From positions 1,674,001 through 1,738,000 of the forward strand of contig CBDDLD010000004.1 in assembly GCA_965230605.1 (NCBI GenBank): a DNA stretch of 64,000 nucleotides, in the 5' to 3' direction. Below are positions 18,429 to 27,579 of the stretch, piece by piece. Made by a program: the position numbers and the translations under genes. Under the pieces are notes generated by a model. That model searched no databases. It worked only from the letters and a program-made list of their open reading frames with translations, and was not told the origin of the DNA. Origin of the DNA: CBDDLD01 sp965230605 (GTDB lineage Bacteria; Bacteroidota; Bacteroidia; Flavobacteriales; Flavobacteriaceae). Each line of letters begins with the position of its first letter. Position 1 is the first letter of the stretch.

Positions 18429-18524
18429 TTTTTTTAACTAGATACAATCAAATCATTATCATACTATTAAGTTTCTTTTATCAGCTTTTATAAGCTGGTG
18501 AAATTCATTTATTTCGCAGTAAAA

Positions 18525-19055
18525 ATGAGTACTATGACAATTTTCGTTGACATGGATGATGTTCTTGCTGATACATATGGCAAGCACATTGAATTGTATA
18601 ATAAAGAATACCAAGAAGAATTATCCCTAGCCCACGTAGAAAGCGGTGAAGTTTGGCAAAATGTTCCGGAAGTACGTCAAACAAGCATTCACAAGCATGC
18701 GCATATGGATGGCTTTTTCAGAAGTTTAAGCCCTATTAAAGATAGTCAATTGGTAATGGAAGCTTTATGGAATAAACATGATGTTTACATTGCCACAGCT
18801 GCCACACAGTTTCCAAACTCGTTGCGTGAGAAAAGTGATTGGTTGGATGAACATTTTCCATTTATTACTTGGCAGCATCGTATTATGTGTGGCCACAAAT
18901 TCATTTTGAGAGGAGATTTACTTATAGATGACAGAGCCTATAATTTAGAACGCTTTGAAGGTGACACGCTTTTATTTAATTCGCCTCATAATGTACACAC
19001 TGAAGGATATGAGCGTGTAGACAACTGGATTCAGATTGCTGAAAAGCTACTCTAG
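18525..19055 (+). CDS. 5'(3')-deoxyribonucleotidase (NT5C-type HAD phosphatase)
   Basis: About 176 residues. HAD motif I is IFVDMDDVLADTYGKH, and the late motif DLLIDDRAYNLERFEGDTLLFN carries the acidic pair. The middle segment VYIATAATQFPNSLREKSDWLDEHFPF is typical of the NT5C family, which dephosphorylates deoxynucleoside monophosphates. The frame is open to an ATG at 18498, but MSTMTIFVDMDD at 18525 places the catalytic Asp at the normal distance from the N-terminus. A hairpin (18482-18497) also sits against the earlier ATG. No operon partner is evident. Confidence 0.87.
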   Translation: MSTMTIFVDMDDVLADTYGKHIELYNKEYQEELSLAHVESGEVWQNVPEVRQTSIHKHAHMDGFFRSLSPIKDSQLVMEALWNKHDVYIATAATQFPNSLREKSDWLDEHFPFITWQHRIMCGHKFILRGDLLIDDRAYNLERFEGDTLLFNSPHNVHTEGYERVDNWIQIAEKLL

Positions 19056-19057
19056 GA

Positions 19058-20482
19058 TTATATTTGATCACCAGCTTGTTTCACTTTCTTACCCGCTAAA
19101 TTACCAAGTCCATCATAACTGGCATATTTGTACAAACTATGCAGTGTTGGATAGTTAAATACTGTAGCGATTAAATGATCTAAGGTCTTTTGTTCTCTTA
19201 CTAACTCCATGCCGTAATGGATGAGTTCTGTAGCCATATGACCAATGATATGAACCCCTATAATGACTTTATCTTTTTTGTTGAATATCAACTTTAAAAA
19301 TCCATTATCTCTATCCCCCATTATAATACCCCTTGACGTATCTCTATAAAAACTTAAGCCGATACTATACTCTATACCTTGAGCTTTAGCTTGTTCTTCT
19401 GTAATCCCTACCATAGATACTTCAGGAACGGTATATATACCATAAGGAAATAATTCTGCTAAGGACTCGAGATCTTTAGTATCGAACATATGGGTCACAG
19501 CTATACGACCTTGTTCCATACTAGTACTAGCTAAAGCCGGAAAACCGATAACATCACCTACAGCATAAATGTTGTCGATGTTAGTCTGAAATTGTTCATT
19601 TACCACCATAGTCTCTCGCTTCCCGGTTTCAAGTCCTATCCCTTCGCAATTGAGCCCCTTTATTTGACCGCTACGACCGGCTGCAAACAAAAACATATCG
19701 ACATTTAATATTTCACCTGATCGCAACTGTAATCGTATGGGCTCTTCTTCATCTTCAGGGACTTCAATACTATCAATAGAGTTATTAAACATGATGTGAA
19801 TGCCATTCTTATGCATTTGCTTCACTAAAGCTCCTGATATTTCATTATCCAAAAAACCAAGAATGTTATCTCTATCATTAACTATGAATGTTTTAACACC
19901 CATAGCACCAAATATAGTAGCATATTCACAACCAATAACACCAGCGCCTAGAACACAAATTGATTTTGGAAAGCGTTGAATATTGAGAATAGTGTCAGAG
20001 TCATGAATTCGTTTATTATCAAAGGGTATATGCTCAGGATGATAAGGATAAGACCCTGTGGCAATCAGTATTTTTTCACCTCTTATGGTTTCTTCAAGAT
20101 CACCGGATATTTTTATTTCATGTTTTGTAACAAAACTCGCAAATCCATGAAAGATAGTAATACCATGTTTTTTCAAATTGTGTTTTACAGCTTTATGCAT
20201 GTGATTGGTTACTATATCTTTTCGATATAAAAAATCGTGAACTCCAGTCTTTCTCCCAATTTCTTTATCAACACCAAACACGCCTTTTTGATATATTCCT
20301 GAGAGATATAATGCGGTTTCTTTTAATGTTTTAGATGGCAAAGTTCCGGTTTGCACCCCTGCACCTCCATATTTGGACTCCTTCTCCACTAATGCCACTT
20401 TATAACCAAAATAAGCGGCTTTGGCAGCGGCTTTCTCACCAGCCGGTCCAGAACCGATAACAATTAAATCAAATGTTTTCAT
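19058..20482 (-). CDS. sthA: SthA-like pyridine nucleotide transhydrogenase family flavoprotein
   Basis: 474 residues, a full-length member of the class I pyridine nucleotide-disulfide oxidoreductase fold. FAD binding: VIGSGPAGEKAAAKAA near residue 8. Second nucleotide site: VLGAGVIGCEYATIFG. FAD site 2: YAVGDVIGFPALAS. The active-site disulfide CxxxxC of lipoamide dehydrogenase is replaced by GVQTGT (within GGAGVQTGTLPSKTLKE). This excludes a disulfide reductase and fits soluble NAD(P)+ transhydrogenases, which have GTxPSKTL here. It would balance NADPH and NADH in the cytoplasm. It follows the cyclase gene by one base, so the two are co-transcribed. Confidence 0.85.
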   Translation of the reverse strand: MKTFDLIVIGSGPAGEKAAAKAAYFGYKVALVEKESKYGGAGVQTGTLPSKTLKETALYLSGIYQKGVFGVDKEIGRKTGVHDFLYRKDIVTNHMHKAVKHNLKKHGITIFHGFASFVTKHEIKISGDLEETIRGEKILIATGSYPYHPEHIPFDNKRIHDSDTILNIQRFPKSICVLGAGVIGCEYATIFGAMGVKTFIVNDRDNILGFLDNEISGALVKQMHKNGIHIMFNNSIDSIEVPEDEEEPIRLQLRSGEILNVDMFLFAAGRSGQIKGLNCEGIGLETGKRETMVVNEQFQTNIDNIYAVGDVIGFPALASTSMEQGRIAVTHMFDTKDLESLAELFPYGIYTVPEVSMVGITEEQAKAQGIEYSIGLSFYRDTSRGIIMGDRDNGFLKLIFNKKDKVIIGVHIIGHMATELIHYGMELVREQKTLDHLIATVFNYPTLHSLYKYASYDGLGNLAGKKVKQAGDQI

Positions 20483-20483
20483 T

Positions 20484-22442
20484 CTATTTTACTATCATTT
20501 GGGTTATAGTATCCCATTCTGTTTTTTTATTCTGTAGAAAGTCTTGACATTTTTTATAAAAAATTTCAACCGCCTTATCGTTGGGGTGTTTCTCATGCAG
20601 TATTCCATAAATCTTTGATGCCTCAGATATTTTCTTCTCTCGTATAAGTTTAATCCCTTCATTAAACTGATCTAGTGTTTCTAATTTATCTACATCACCA
20701 GAACATAAGAACTCATATACAGCAATAGTTTTTGATTTGCCCTTAACCTTAACGTTATCTAGAAAGCGATACTTAAACTTGCCTTTCAATTTTTTTAATG
20801 TCGATTCTGTGCAAATAATCTTCGCGTCATAGTATTTTGTTAGCCCTTCTACTCTGGATGCGGTATTAACGGCATCAGAAATCACAGTTGTTTCTAATCG
20901 GTTATCATGTCCAATAGTGCCTAATATTAACTGACCTGTATGAATTCCTGTACCTATATGAATGGGTGATTGGTTCTTTTCTTCAAGTTGTTTATTGAAG
21001 ACTACTAAAAAGTCTTCAAATTCTGTAGTCGCTTTAATGGCAGCATCCGGATCATCCGGAAAAAGTGCCATTACAGAATCACCAATAAACTTATCTATAA
21101 AACCTCCATGTTTTTCTATAATAGGAACAACACCGCTTAAGTAGGTATTAATAAAATCGAAATTCTCTTGAGGTGTTAAGGTTTCAGATATCTTAGTAAA
21201 CTCTCTGATATCTGTAAACATGACTGTCATTTCGCGCTGTACATGATCTCCAATTCGTACTTCTTCAATACTCTTTTTATTTAAGTTATTCAGAAATTCT
21301 TTTGGAACAAATCTACTATTTGCCTCACTCAGTTTAAGCAACCTGGTATTAGCATCAGCAAGATCTTTAGTGCGCTCATCAACCTTCTGTTTAAAGAACT
21401 TTAAGCGCGATATAACTTCATCTTTTAAAAAAGAAAAGTTCTTAGTTAAACTCCCTATTTCATCTTTTGATCGCACAACGGGATGTTCCGTTTCTAAGGT
21501 AAAATTACTATCCACAAACTTAGTTATATGAATGGTTAATTCTGTAAGTGGTTTAGTAATCCGTTTAGAAATAATGGTGCTTAATAAAATGCTAAGTATA
21601 AATAATATTAAGCCAATGATCATAAAGTTCTTTGTTAAGGCAACAAACTGCTCTTTTGACCAAGCCTTAGCATTTAAAAATGCTGCATTAAAACCTGTTT
21701 CTAATGCATTAATTTGATAATCTAATTCGGCTTTTAAACCTGTGTTATCTTTTATTCCTATTTCTGCATCTAAAGCAACTATAGCTTTAAACTTGGTCTC
21801 ATAATTATTAAGGTAATACAATAGACTATCTCGTCTCGATTTAGACAATCGCATTTGTTGTATCTGCGATCTCAGTGTTTCTGTTTTTGTTTTGTGTCTG
21901 TTAATATACGTAGCTTCATTTCTGATGATATAATCTTTTTCATGTCGCCTTAACGTCAATATTTGTGCTGCAGGAAGCCCCGAATTAGCTTCTAGCCAAT
22001 GTACGTCGTCACGCATAGACCCTACAAGGTTGTAATCTTTATAACCGCGTTCTTTTACTTTTTTTGTGAGTCCAGTAAATAAAGAGTCTATGGTAAGGAT
22101 ACTGGAGGTCATCTCATCTACATTAGTATCTAATGCTGAATTATTAAAATTGATTGAGTTAAGTAGAACCAGTGTTGAGTCTTTATCACCCTGATATGTG
22201 CTTAAATAGTTACTCTTTCCAGAGATGAAGTAATCTTGATTCTTTGTATCATAACTAAAAAAATCTTGCTGCGATTTCACAGTCTTTAAAAAGATCGCAT
22301 AGGATTTTTCCAAGGTATTTGTAGCCTTTAGTATAGCTTCTCGTTTATCTAAATATAGTAGAGAAAGTGTGATAACAATCAATCCAAAACTGATAAAAAC
22401 CAGAAACCAAAAAAGTAACCTATGTCGGAAGGTTTTAAACAT
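20484..22442 (-). CDS. Membrane-bound class III adenylate cyclase-like protein with HAMP domain
   Basis: 652 residues: transmembrane helix about 10-31, a helical extracytoplasmic sensor region (about 32-270), a second helix about 273-292, HAMP (about 293-346), a coiled linker, a cyclase domain (about 400-580) and a C-terminal helical tail. Metal-binding Asp411 (MFTDIREF) and Asp455 (FIGDSVMALF) are present, as are adenine-type specificity residues Lys451 and Asp523 and transition-state Asn526 and Arg530 (DAVNTASR). The catalytic set therefore looks complete for cAMP synthesis. The downstream gene, one base away, is sthA-like. The signal sensed is unknown. Confidence 0.9.
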   Translation of the reverse strand: MFKTFRHRLLFWFLVFISFGLIVITLSLLYLDKREAILKATNTLEKSYAIFLKTVKSQQDFFSYDTKNQDYFISGKSNYLSTYQGDKDSTLVLLNSINFNNSALDTNVDEMTSSILTIDSLFTGLTKKVKERGYKDYNLVGSMRDDVHWLEANSGLPAAQILTLRRHEKDYIIRNEATYINRHKTKTETLRSQIQQMRLSKSRRDSLLYYLNNYETKFKAIVALDAEIGIKDNTGLKAELDYQINALETGFNAAFLNAKAWSKEQFVALTKNFMIIGLILFILSILLSTIISKRITKPLTELTIHITKFVDSNFTLETEHPVVRSKDEIGSLTKNFSFLKDEVISRLKFFKQKVDERTKDLADANTRLLKLSEANSRFVPKEFLNNLNKKSIEEVRIGDHVQREMTVMFTDIREFTKISETLTPQENFDFINTYLSGVVPIIEKHGGFIDKFIGDSVMALFPDDPDAAIKATTEFEDFLVVFNKQLEEKNQSPIHIGTGIHTGQLILGTIGHDNRLETTVISDAVNTASRVEGLTKYYDAKIICTESTLKKLKGKFKYRFLDNVKVKGKSKTIAVYEFLCSGDVDKLETLDQFNEGIKLIREKKISEASKIYGILHEKHPNDKAVEIFYKKCQDFLQNKKTEWDTITQMIVK

Positions 22443-22553
22443 TCTAATAACTTAAACGAAACAAGTACTGAAATTTAGACTTTCTTTTTATGTCGCAGGT
22501 TAAGTCTATATTAACAATTAGGTAAAAAGAAAAGGATATACTATATTAAACGC

Positions 22554-22910
22554 ATGGATGTTTGCATTTTACTTTTGGCACATTGGTTTGGCGACTACGT
22601 ATTTCAGTCATCAGATATGGCTTTACAAAAAAGTCATAGCCTAAAATGGTTAGGGATTCATACCGGGGTATATACTATAGTTATTTTGGTATTTTGCTTC
22701 TTTATTTTTTCTTTTAAAACTGCTTTGCTTTATGTAGCTATTAACGGTGTTATACATGGCATTACAGATTTCTTTACAAGTAAGGCCGCAGCAAAGCATA
22801 TAAAAAACCCAAGACGGTTTTATCCTATCCTGGGTTTTGATCAGTTATTACATACAGTGACTTTGTATCTTACCTATTTTTACTGGGAAGATATTCAAAG
22901 TTTGTTATAG
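22554..22910 (+). CDS. DUF3307 membrane protein
   Basis: 118 residues with three to four hydrophobic helices. The family pattern is LLLAHWFGDYVFQSSDMALQKS at the start, then LGIHTGVYTIV, NGVIHGITDFFTSKAA and GFDQLLHTVTLYLTY. The conserved His and Asp residues within helices (HWFGDY, IHGITD, DQLLH) suggest ligand or metal contacts in the membrane, but no function is established. Its last 6 bases overlap the convergent DUF4251 gene. Confidence 0.9.
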   Translation: MDVCILLLAHWFGDYVFQSSDMALQKSHSLKWLGIHTGVYTIVILVFCFFIFSFKTALLYVAINGVIHGITDFFTSKAAAKHIKNPRRFYPILGFDQLLHTVTLYLTYFYWEDIQSLL

Positions 22911-23423
22911 TTTTTTTGGCTTCACTTGTGAAATTTGTCCATCATAGCTAATACTTGTTCGTTTACTAGAATCAATTATTAATCTTGCAAATCCTGTACG
23001 TTGAATAGTGAGTAATACCTTAAAGCTATCTTTATTTGTAGCCACTTTATACTTTATCTCATAACTCTGATTGATTTCATCAAAAGTCATAGAATAATCA
23101 GTCATTTCACCATCAAAATTAATCCCGGGAGGTCCAGCATTAGAGTATTGACGAGTGCCTACAAAAGGCATTTGTGCATTTGATGTATCATTATCGACCA
23201 CCAAGGTATTCGGGTTTCCAATAAGACTTATCCGCTGCCCTGAAAGCGGATACATCCAATGTCCTTCAAACTTAAACTGCTTAGCATTTACAGAAGCTTT
23301 GATCAGCTCTGCACGTGCTTCTTCTTTTTCTTTCCTAATTTCTTTTCTACTCTTGGTTTTGTCTTGAGCATAAGCAAATCCACAGACCGTTACGGTCAAT
23401 AAAATAATCATCAGTTTTTTCAT
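22905..23423 (-). CDS. DUF4251 secreted protein
   Basis: 172 residues with a Sec signal (LLTVTVCGFAYAQ), a charged RKEIRKEKEEARAEL helix and the DUF4251 core. That core contains FKFEGHWMYPLSGQRISLIGNPNTLVVDNDT, PFVGTRQYSNAG and GINFDGEMTDYSM. DUF4251 is a Bacteroidota-specific periplasmic beta-rich family of unknown role. It is alone in its transcription unit. A possible small ORF lies upstream at 23484-23627. Confidence 0.9.
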   Translation of the reverse strand: MKKLMIILLTVTVCGFAYAQDKTKSRKEIRKEKEEARAELIKASVNAKQFKFEGHWMYPLSGQRISLIGNPNTLVVDNDTSNAQMPFVGTRQYSNAGPPGINFDGEMTDYSMTFDEINQSYEIKYKVATNKDSFKVLLTIQRTGFARLIIDSSKRTSISYDGQISQVKPKKL

Positions 23424-23483
23424 TTCTTAATGTTTTTTAATGGCCTTTATATAGACAACATGAATTATGCCATGATCATAACT

Positions 23484-23627
23484 CTATTGTTTTTCGGACC
23501 AGAATGTTATTAATCGGTTCAATACAGTCTCTGTAGTGGTTTTAGTCTCAGTAGTAACAACTCTTGATACTGTCAGATTCTGTTTTAACACATTAAGTTC
23601 ACCTTTACCAATGCTCTTATAAGACAA
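23484..23627 (-). CDS. Possible small ORF with TTG start
   Basis: A 47-codon frame from TTG to TAG. It encodes a basic, Thr-rich stretch (NLTVSRVVTTETKTTTETV) ending LITFWSEKQ. The codon choice looks natural, but there is no ATG, no clear promoter and no family I recognise. It may be a real small protein or the remnant of a larger gene. Confidence 0.3.
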   Translation of the reverse strand: MSYKSIGKGELNVLKQNLTVSRVVTTETKTTTETVLNRLITFWSEKQ

Positions 23628-23735
23628 TGGTATAATTTATCATCTCATTTTTTCTAAAGATAAGTATTTATAAACTAAGTTTTTCTTAATTTAATAAAAG
23701 CTGTTAAAAACATTATTAAGAACCGTTTTCTTCAG

Positions 23736-23743
23736 TATTTTTG
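23736..23743 (+). promoter_or_regulatory. -7 box before the DUF3817 gene
   Basis: TATTTTTG matches TAnnTTTG and lies 17 bases before the ATG, implying a very short leader. The -33 position holds TTA rather than TTG. Confidence 0.4.
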
Positions 23744-23760
23744 CAGTTAATTTCTAGTAA

Positions 23761-24066
23761 ATGAATTTATTTTCAATTTTCAGAATCACCGCATTTTTAG
23801 AAGGCCTTTCTTATGTTCTACTATTAGGCATTGCAACACCTATAAAATACATCTATGAAGACCCTCAATATGTGAAGCTTCTTGGTATGCCACATGGTTT
23901 ATTGTTTGTAGCTTATGTTGGGTTAGCGCTGTATGTAGGGCAAAAAGTAAAATGGTCTAATAGAACTTTATTGATAGTGCTTGCTGCTTCTATTATCCCT
24001 TTTGGTACTTTTGTTATCGACCATAAAATTTTAAAACATCTAAAACATGGACAAACTACGTCATAG
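23761..24066 (+). CDS. DUF3817 integral membrane protein
   Basis: 101 residues with three hydrophobic helices. The DUF3817 pattern is FRITAFLEGLSYVLLLGIATPIKYIY at the start, followed by GMPHGLLFVAYVGLALYVGQKVKWS and SIIPFGTFVIDHKIL. It is a small membrane family of unknown function. It overlaps the MscS gene by 20 bases, so translation is probably coupled. Confidence 0.9.
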   Translation: MNLFSIFRITAFLEGLSYVLLLGIATPIKYIYEDPQYVKLLGMPHGLLFVAYVGLALYVGQKVKWSNRTLLIVLAASIIPFGTFVIDHKILKHLKHGQTTS

Positions 24067-25282
24067 TATTTATGATTTGTTAGTATCCAATGGTGTATCA
24101 GAGGGTACGGCTGCGTACCTGAATATGATCATTCTACTTGTAGGTATCATTATTATTGCTGTGATAGTAGACTATATCACCAAACGTATTTTACGGCGTA
24201 CAGCAGCAGGTATTGCTAAACGTACAAAAACTAATTTTGATGATATCCTAATAGCAAATAAATTACCAAGGAACATAGCTCATATTATTCCTCTGTTGGT
24301 GCTTATTGAGTTTACGCCTACTATTTTTTCCGATTTTGAATATACCGAAGAGCTGATCAGAAAATCGCTTCAGGTTATTGGTATTGTTTTAACACTTAGA
24401 ATTCTAAGAAGTCTACTAAATAGTATTAAAGACTATCTAAAGACACTTAACCAATTTAAGGACAAGCCTATAGACAGCTACATACAGGTATTCATGATCT
24501 TTTTGTGGATCATAGGTATATTCTCTGCATTTGCTATTATTACCGGAGTGTCTTTTGTAAAGTTTGCAACAACTCTAGGAGCTGCTTCAGCAATCATCAT
24601 ATTATTATTCAGGGATACTATTTTAGGTTTTGTAGCTAGTATTACTGTTTCTGTCAATGATATGGTACGTATTGGTGATTGGATCACTTTCGAAAAGTAT
24701 GGTGCGGATGGTGATGTTATAGAAATCAACTTAGCGACTGTAAAAGTTCAAAATTGGGATAAAACCATTACCACCATACCAACTTATGCACTTATCTCTG
24801 ATTCTTTTAAAAACTGGAGAGGCATGATGAATTCTGGCGGTAGACGTATAAAGCGTTCTGTCATTATTAAACCTTCTAGTATTCGCTTTTTAGAAGCTAC
24901 TGACATTGAAAAGTTAAAAGGAATTAGCTTAATTACTGATTATTTAAATTCAAGATCAGAAGATATCAACGAATTTAATTCTACCAATCAAATTGACAAG
25001 TCGCTCTTAATCAATGGTAGAAACATGACCAATTTTGGTGTGTTTAGAAAATATTTGACAGAGTACATTGCTGAAAATTCTGCTATTAATAAGGACATGA
25101 CTATGATGGTAAGACAGCTAGCACCCACACCACAAGGGATTCCGATGGAAATTTATGCCTTTAGTAAGGATCAGCGTTGGCAAAACTATGAATACATTAT
25201 GGGCGATATTTTTGATCACGTACTGGCTTCAATTCCTTATTTCGATCTGGAAGTGTTTGAGCTTTCACTCTACAGTAAATAA
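24047..25282 (+). CDS. MscS family mechanosensitive ion channel
   Basis: 411 residues, longer than E. coli MscS and of YbdG-like size. N-terminal membrane helices include LNMIILLVGIIIIAVIVDYI. The pore helix and following region read VKFATTLGAASAIIILLFRDTILGFVASITVSVNDMVRIGDWI. The beta domain follows, with GDVIEINLATVKVQNWDKTITTIPTYALISDSFKNWRGM. It should release solutes on osmotic downshock in the inner membrane. Its last 18 bases overlap the convergent Ig-like lipoprotein gene. Confidence 0.93.
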   Translation: MDKLRHSIYDLLVSNGVSEGTAAYLNMIILLVGIIIIAVIVDYITKRILRRTAAGIAKRTKTNFDDILIANKLPRNIAHIIPLLVLIEFTPTIFSDFEYTEELIRKSLQVIGIVLTLRILRSLLNSIKDYLKTLNQFKDKPIDSYIQVFMIFLWIIGIFSAFAIITGVSFVKFATTLGAASAIIILLFRDTILGFVASITVSVNDMVRIGDWITFEKYGADGDVIEINLATVKVQNWDKTITTIPTYALISDSFKNWRGMMNSGGRRIKRSVIIKPSSIRFLEATDIEKLKGISLITDYLNSRSEDINEFNSTNQIDKSLLINGRNMTNFGVFRKYLTEYIAENSAINKDMTMMVRQLAPTPQGIPMEIYAFSKDQRWQNYEYIMGDIFDHVLASIPYFDLEVFELSLYSK

Positions 25283-26344
25283 TAGTGTTTTAAACTCTGA
25301 AGGTGGCTCCTTACTAGACTTCGTCAAATCATTATCAAACATATGATTCAGGTTATTACCTGCTAAATCTTCCAATTTGGAAGCTACAACAATGGTATAT
25401 CTACCAGACTCGAATAAAGCTTTTGGATTGAAAACCAATGTTTCTTCTTTATTGATTAACTTGAAGTCCCCTTCAACAATTTCGTCCTCAGCATTTTTAA
25501 TATAAATTACTTCTTTAGCAAGCACGCCATCCATAGGTTCATTAAAATACAACTCTAATTGATTTGAATGCACGTTAATTTCCCAATCAGAAACTTTAGG
25601 TTGTTCTGAATCCCTGTCTATTACCTTAAATTGTTTTGTGTAAGCGTTCTGTAAAGGAATGCCTTCACTATCCCTCCATTCTGAGCTTACGGTAATTTTG
25701 TAGCTATGTCCATTAATAATAGGTAGTCCTTTTTCTTTATTAGGAATTAAATCCGTTTTGATACGCCCGGGATCTAACCATAATGTTAGTCGTGTGTGGT
25801 CCTTATTCCATAATTCTGTAGGTAATTCTAAAAAGACATCTACCTCTTTGCCATCACTCTCATCAAACACTGTGATATAATGTATAGCACTATCTACTTC
25901 TTGCATAGGTTTAGAGAACTGAAAATACATCTTTAGCAAATTCTCCGGAACAACATCTGATGTTGGATAAATAGCAACTAGTTTCGGTGCTTCGATTATA
26001 TCTCCTTCATCTATTGTGAAACTGGTGAGCAGCTCTTTCCCTTCATATAAAAGGTATGTTTTACCTTCTGAAAAAGGGATTACAGGCTCAAATTTAAAAG
26101 CTTGGTTATCTGATGATTTTACACCTAACACCGGAATATCTGTGTGTCCATCTAAATAGACATTCATTGTACTAACATCTAGTGCTGTTTTGGAATAATG
26201 AATAGCAGTAGCTTTTCCGTCTGTATAAATAACTTCAGCTTGTATATTATCTGAATGCTCTTTGCAAGACATACATAAAAAACCAAAAAAGATCAGAACT
26301 AAGCTGATCTTTTTATAGTATGTATATGTCTTTTTTACATCCAT
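25265..26344 (-). CDS. Lipoprotein with SbsA-type Ig-like domains
   Basis: 359 residues with a lipoprotein signal (LIFFGFLCMSC). Two Big_5/SbsA-like Ig modules are visible: one around MYFQFSKPMQEVDSAIHYITVFDE and one around LELYFNEPMDGVLAKEVIYIKN, ending SGRYTIVVASKLEDLAGNNL. These domains usually serve as spacers or binders on surface proteins. The start overlaps the end of the upstream beta-propeller gene by 10 bases, so the two form a translationally coupled pair of unknown function. Confidence 0.83.
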   Translation of the reverse strand: MDVKKTYTYYKKISLVLIFFGFLCMSCKEHSDNIQAEVIYTDGKATAIHYSKTALDVSTMNVYLDGHTDIPVLGVKSSDNQAFKFEPVIPFSEGKTYLLYEGKELLTSFTIDEGDIIEAPKLVAIYPTSDVVPENLLKMYFQFSKPMQEVDSAIHYITVFDESDGKEVDVFLELPTELWNKDHTRLTLWLDPGRIKTDLIPNKEKGLPIINGHSYKITVSSEWRDSEGIPLQNAYTKQFKVIDRDSEQPKVSDWEINVHSNQLELYFNEPMDGVLAKEVIYIKNAEDEIVEGDFKLINKEETLVFNPKALFESGRYTIVVASKLEDLAGNNLNHMFDNDLTKSSKEPPSEFKTLLFTVE

Positions 26345-27462
26345 TTTGTCGGACGACTTCTTAAAGTAAGATCTCCGCTTGATGTACGCTGAAGATAAAC
26401 AACGTTGTCTGCATCTAAATTATCCATTTGAAGCACATTTACCATAGGAAGGTTATCGTATGCTACGCCTTCTGTAGCTGCAAATTCTGTTACCGGTTGT
26501 GTCATGGTATCTTTATAATTAGCGATAGTTTCATACTTAAAACGCATGATTGGTCGGTTAGTATTAGACATTAAGAAATACTGCTTTCCATCTTTTTTGT
26601 ATGATATCATATCTAATGGAGAATTACCAGCGCCTAATTCTGCAACTGTGCGTCCTTTAATGTGCTTGCCTCCTTTAAGTTGATCCATTGGGAAAAGTAC
26701 TAAAGGGGTGCAGGTATAACTTGCCATTAGATATTCTTTATTTTCTAATGTAATCACATCAAAGGTTTTAATTGGCGCAAATGTTTCGTACTGAGCGTGC
26801 GCTGCATGCCAGATTTCTAGAGAAGCAAAGTCCTCATTTTTATTAAATGGAAATGGTATGCTACGGAATGTAGAACGGAACTCTTTATTGGAAAGTCCTG
26901 AAACGAGCACATTTCCGTCATGATAGCGTAAATCAGCTATTGCCCATACACGTTGAGAGCGCCCTCTTCTATCTTTTGCATCTACAGCTATGGCATTTTC
27001 TAATTCGTTCTTAGAATAGCTAGCATTAGTCAATGATACATTTTCAAGCTTATCGCCATTATATTTTAAGAGAACTGGTGTTCCATCAGTTACATTAACT
27101 GAGAAGTACACATTCTTAGAGTTCGGATTAACAGCCATATCCGTGATTCTGATATTATCTGTAGTAGTACCTAAAGCAGCGGCTACTTTCTCATCAAAAC
27201 CATTAACATTAATACGTTCAATGGCTTTGCTACCTGACACATCTTTTGTATCTATGGCGTATATAGCTGCATTTTTAGAATCGCCAATAAAAAGAATACC
27301 TTCCGGACCAAAACTCAAAGCATTTATAGATGCTATCTCCGGATTACCTGTAATAAAGTTTGCAGTTAATGCGCTTGATTCGTTAGTGTTATTATTACTA
27401 ACAGTAGAAATGGTGATTAATGCTACAATGCAAATAGCTACACCTAGAGTTATTTTTTTCAT
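26335..27462 (-). CDS. Exported beta-propeller-like protein of unknown function
   Basis: About 375 residues from the ATG at 27462, chosen because MKKITLGVAICIVALITIS makes a proper signal or anchor. An upstream in-frame ATG at 27507 would add 15 polar residues before it. Repeated blade-like segments are INALSFGPEGILFIGDSKNAAIYAID, RITDMAVNPNSKNVYFSVN, QRVWAIADLRYHDGNVLVSGLSN and SPLDMISYKKDGKQYFLMSN. No catalytic motif is recognised. It is the first gene of a pair with the Ig-like lipoprotein and probably acts with it in the envelope. Confidence 0.75.
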   Translation of the reverse strand: MKKITLGVAICIVALITISTVSNNNTNESSALTANFITGNPEIASINALSFGPEGILFIGDSKNAAIYAIDTKDVSGSKAIERINVNGFDEKVAAALGTTTDNIRITDMAVNPNSKNVYFSVNVTDGTPVLLKYNGDKLENVSLTNASYSKNELENAIAVDAKDRRGRSQRVWAIADLRYHDGNVLVSGLSNKEFRSTFRSIPFPFNKNEDFASLEIWHAAHAQYETFAPIKTFDVITLENKEYLMASYTCTPLVLFPMDQLKGGKHIKGRTVAELGAGNSPLDMISYKKDGKQYFLMSNTNRPIMRFKYETIANYKDTMTQPVTEFAATEGVAYDNLPMVNVLQMDNLDADNVVYLQRTSSGDLTLRSRPTKWM

Positions 27463-27579
27463 TTGTTTGGAATATTTATGCTTGATTACTAGTAAACTAT
27501 GGATCATAAATTTAAAACTTCTCCTAGCTTACTGACTTACATGTTTTGCCAATTAACTCTATTTTAACAGCATAGAATA

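Larger units (their letters stand above)
23424..23760. other. 337-base intergenic region
   Basis: It separates divergent genes. It holds a possible 47-residue minus-strand ORF (23484-23627) and a -7 box for the DUF3817 gene (23736-23743). I see no RNA gene or repeat. Confidence 0.5.

Noticed and set aside
27143..27535. 130-codon plus-strand frame
   Set aside because: It is the antisense shadow of the beta-propeller gene, which has a signal sequence and blade-like repeats.
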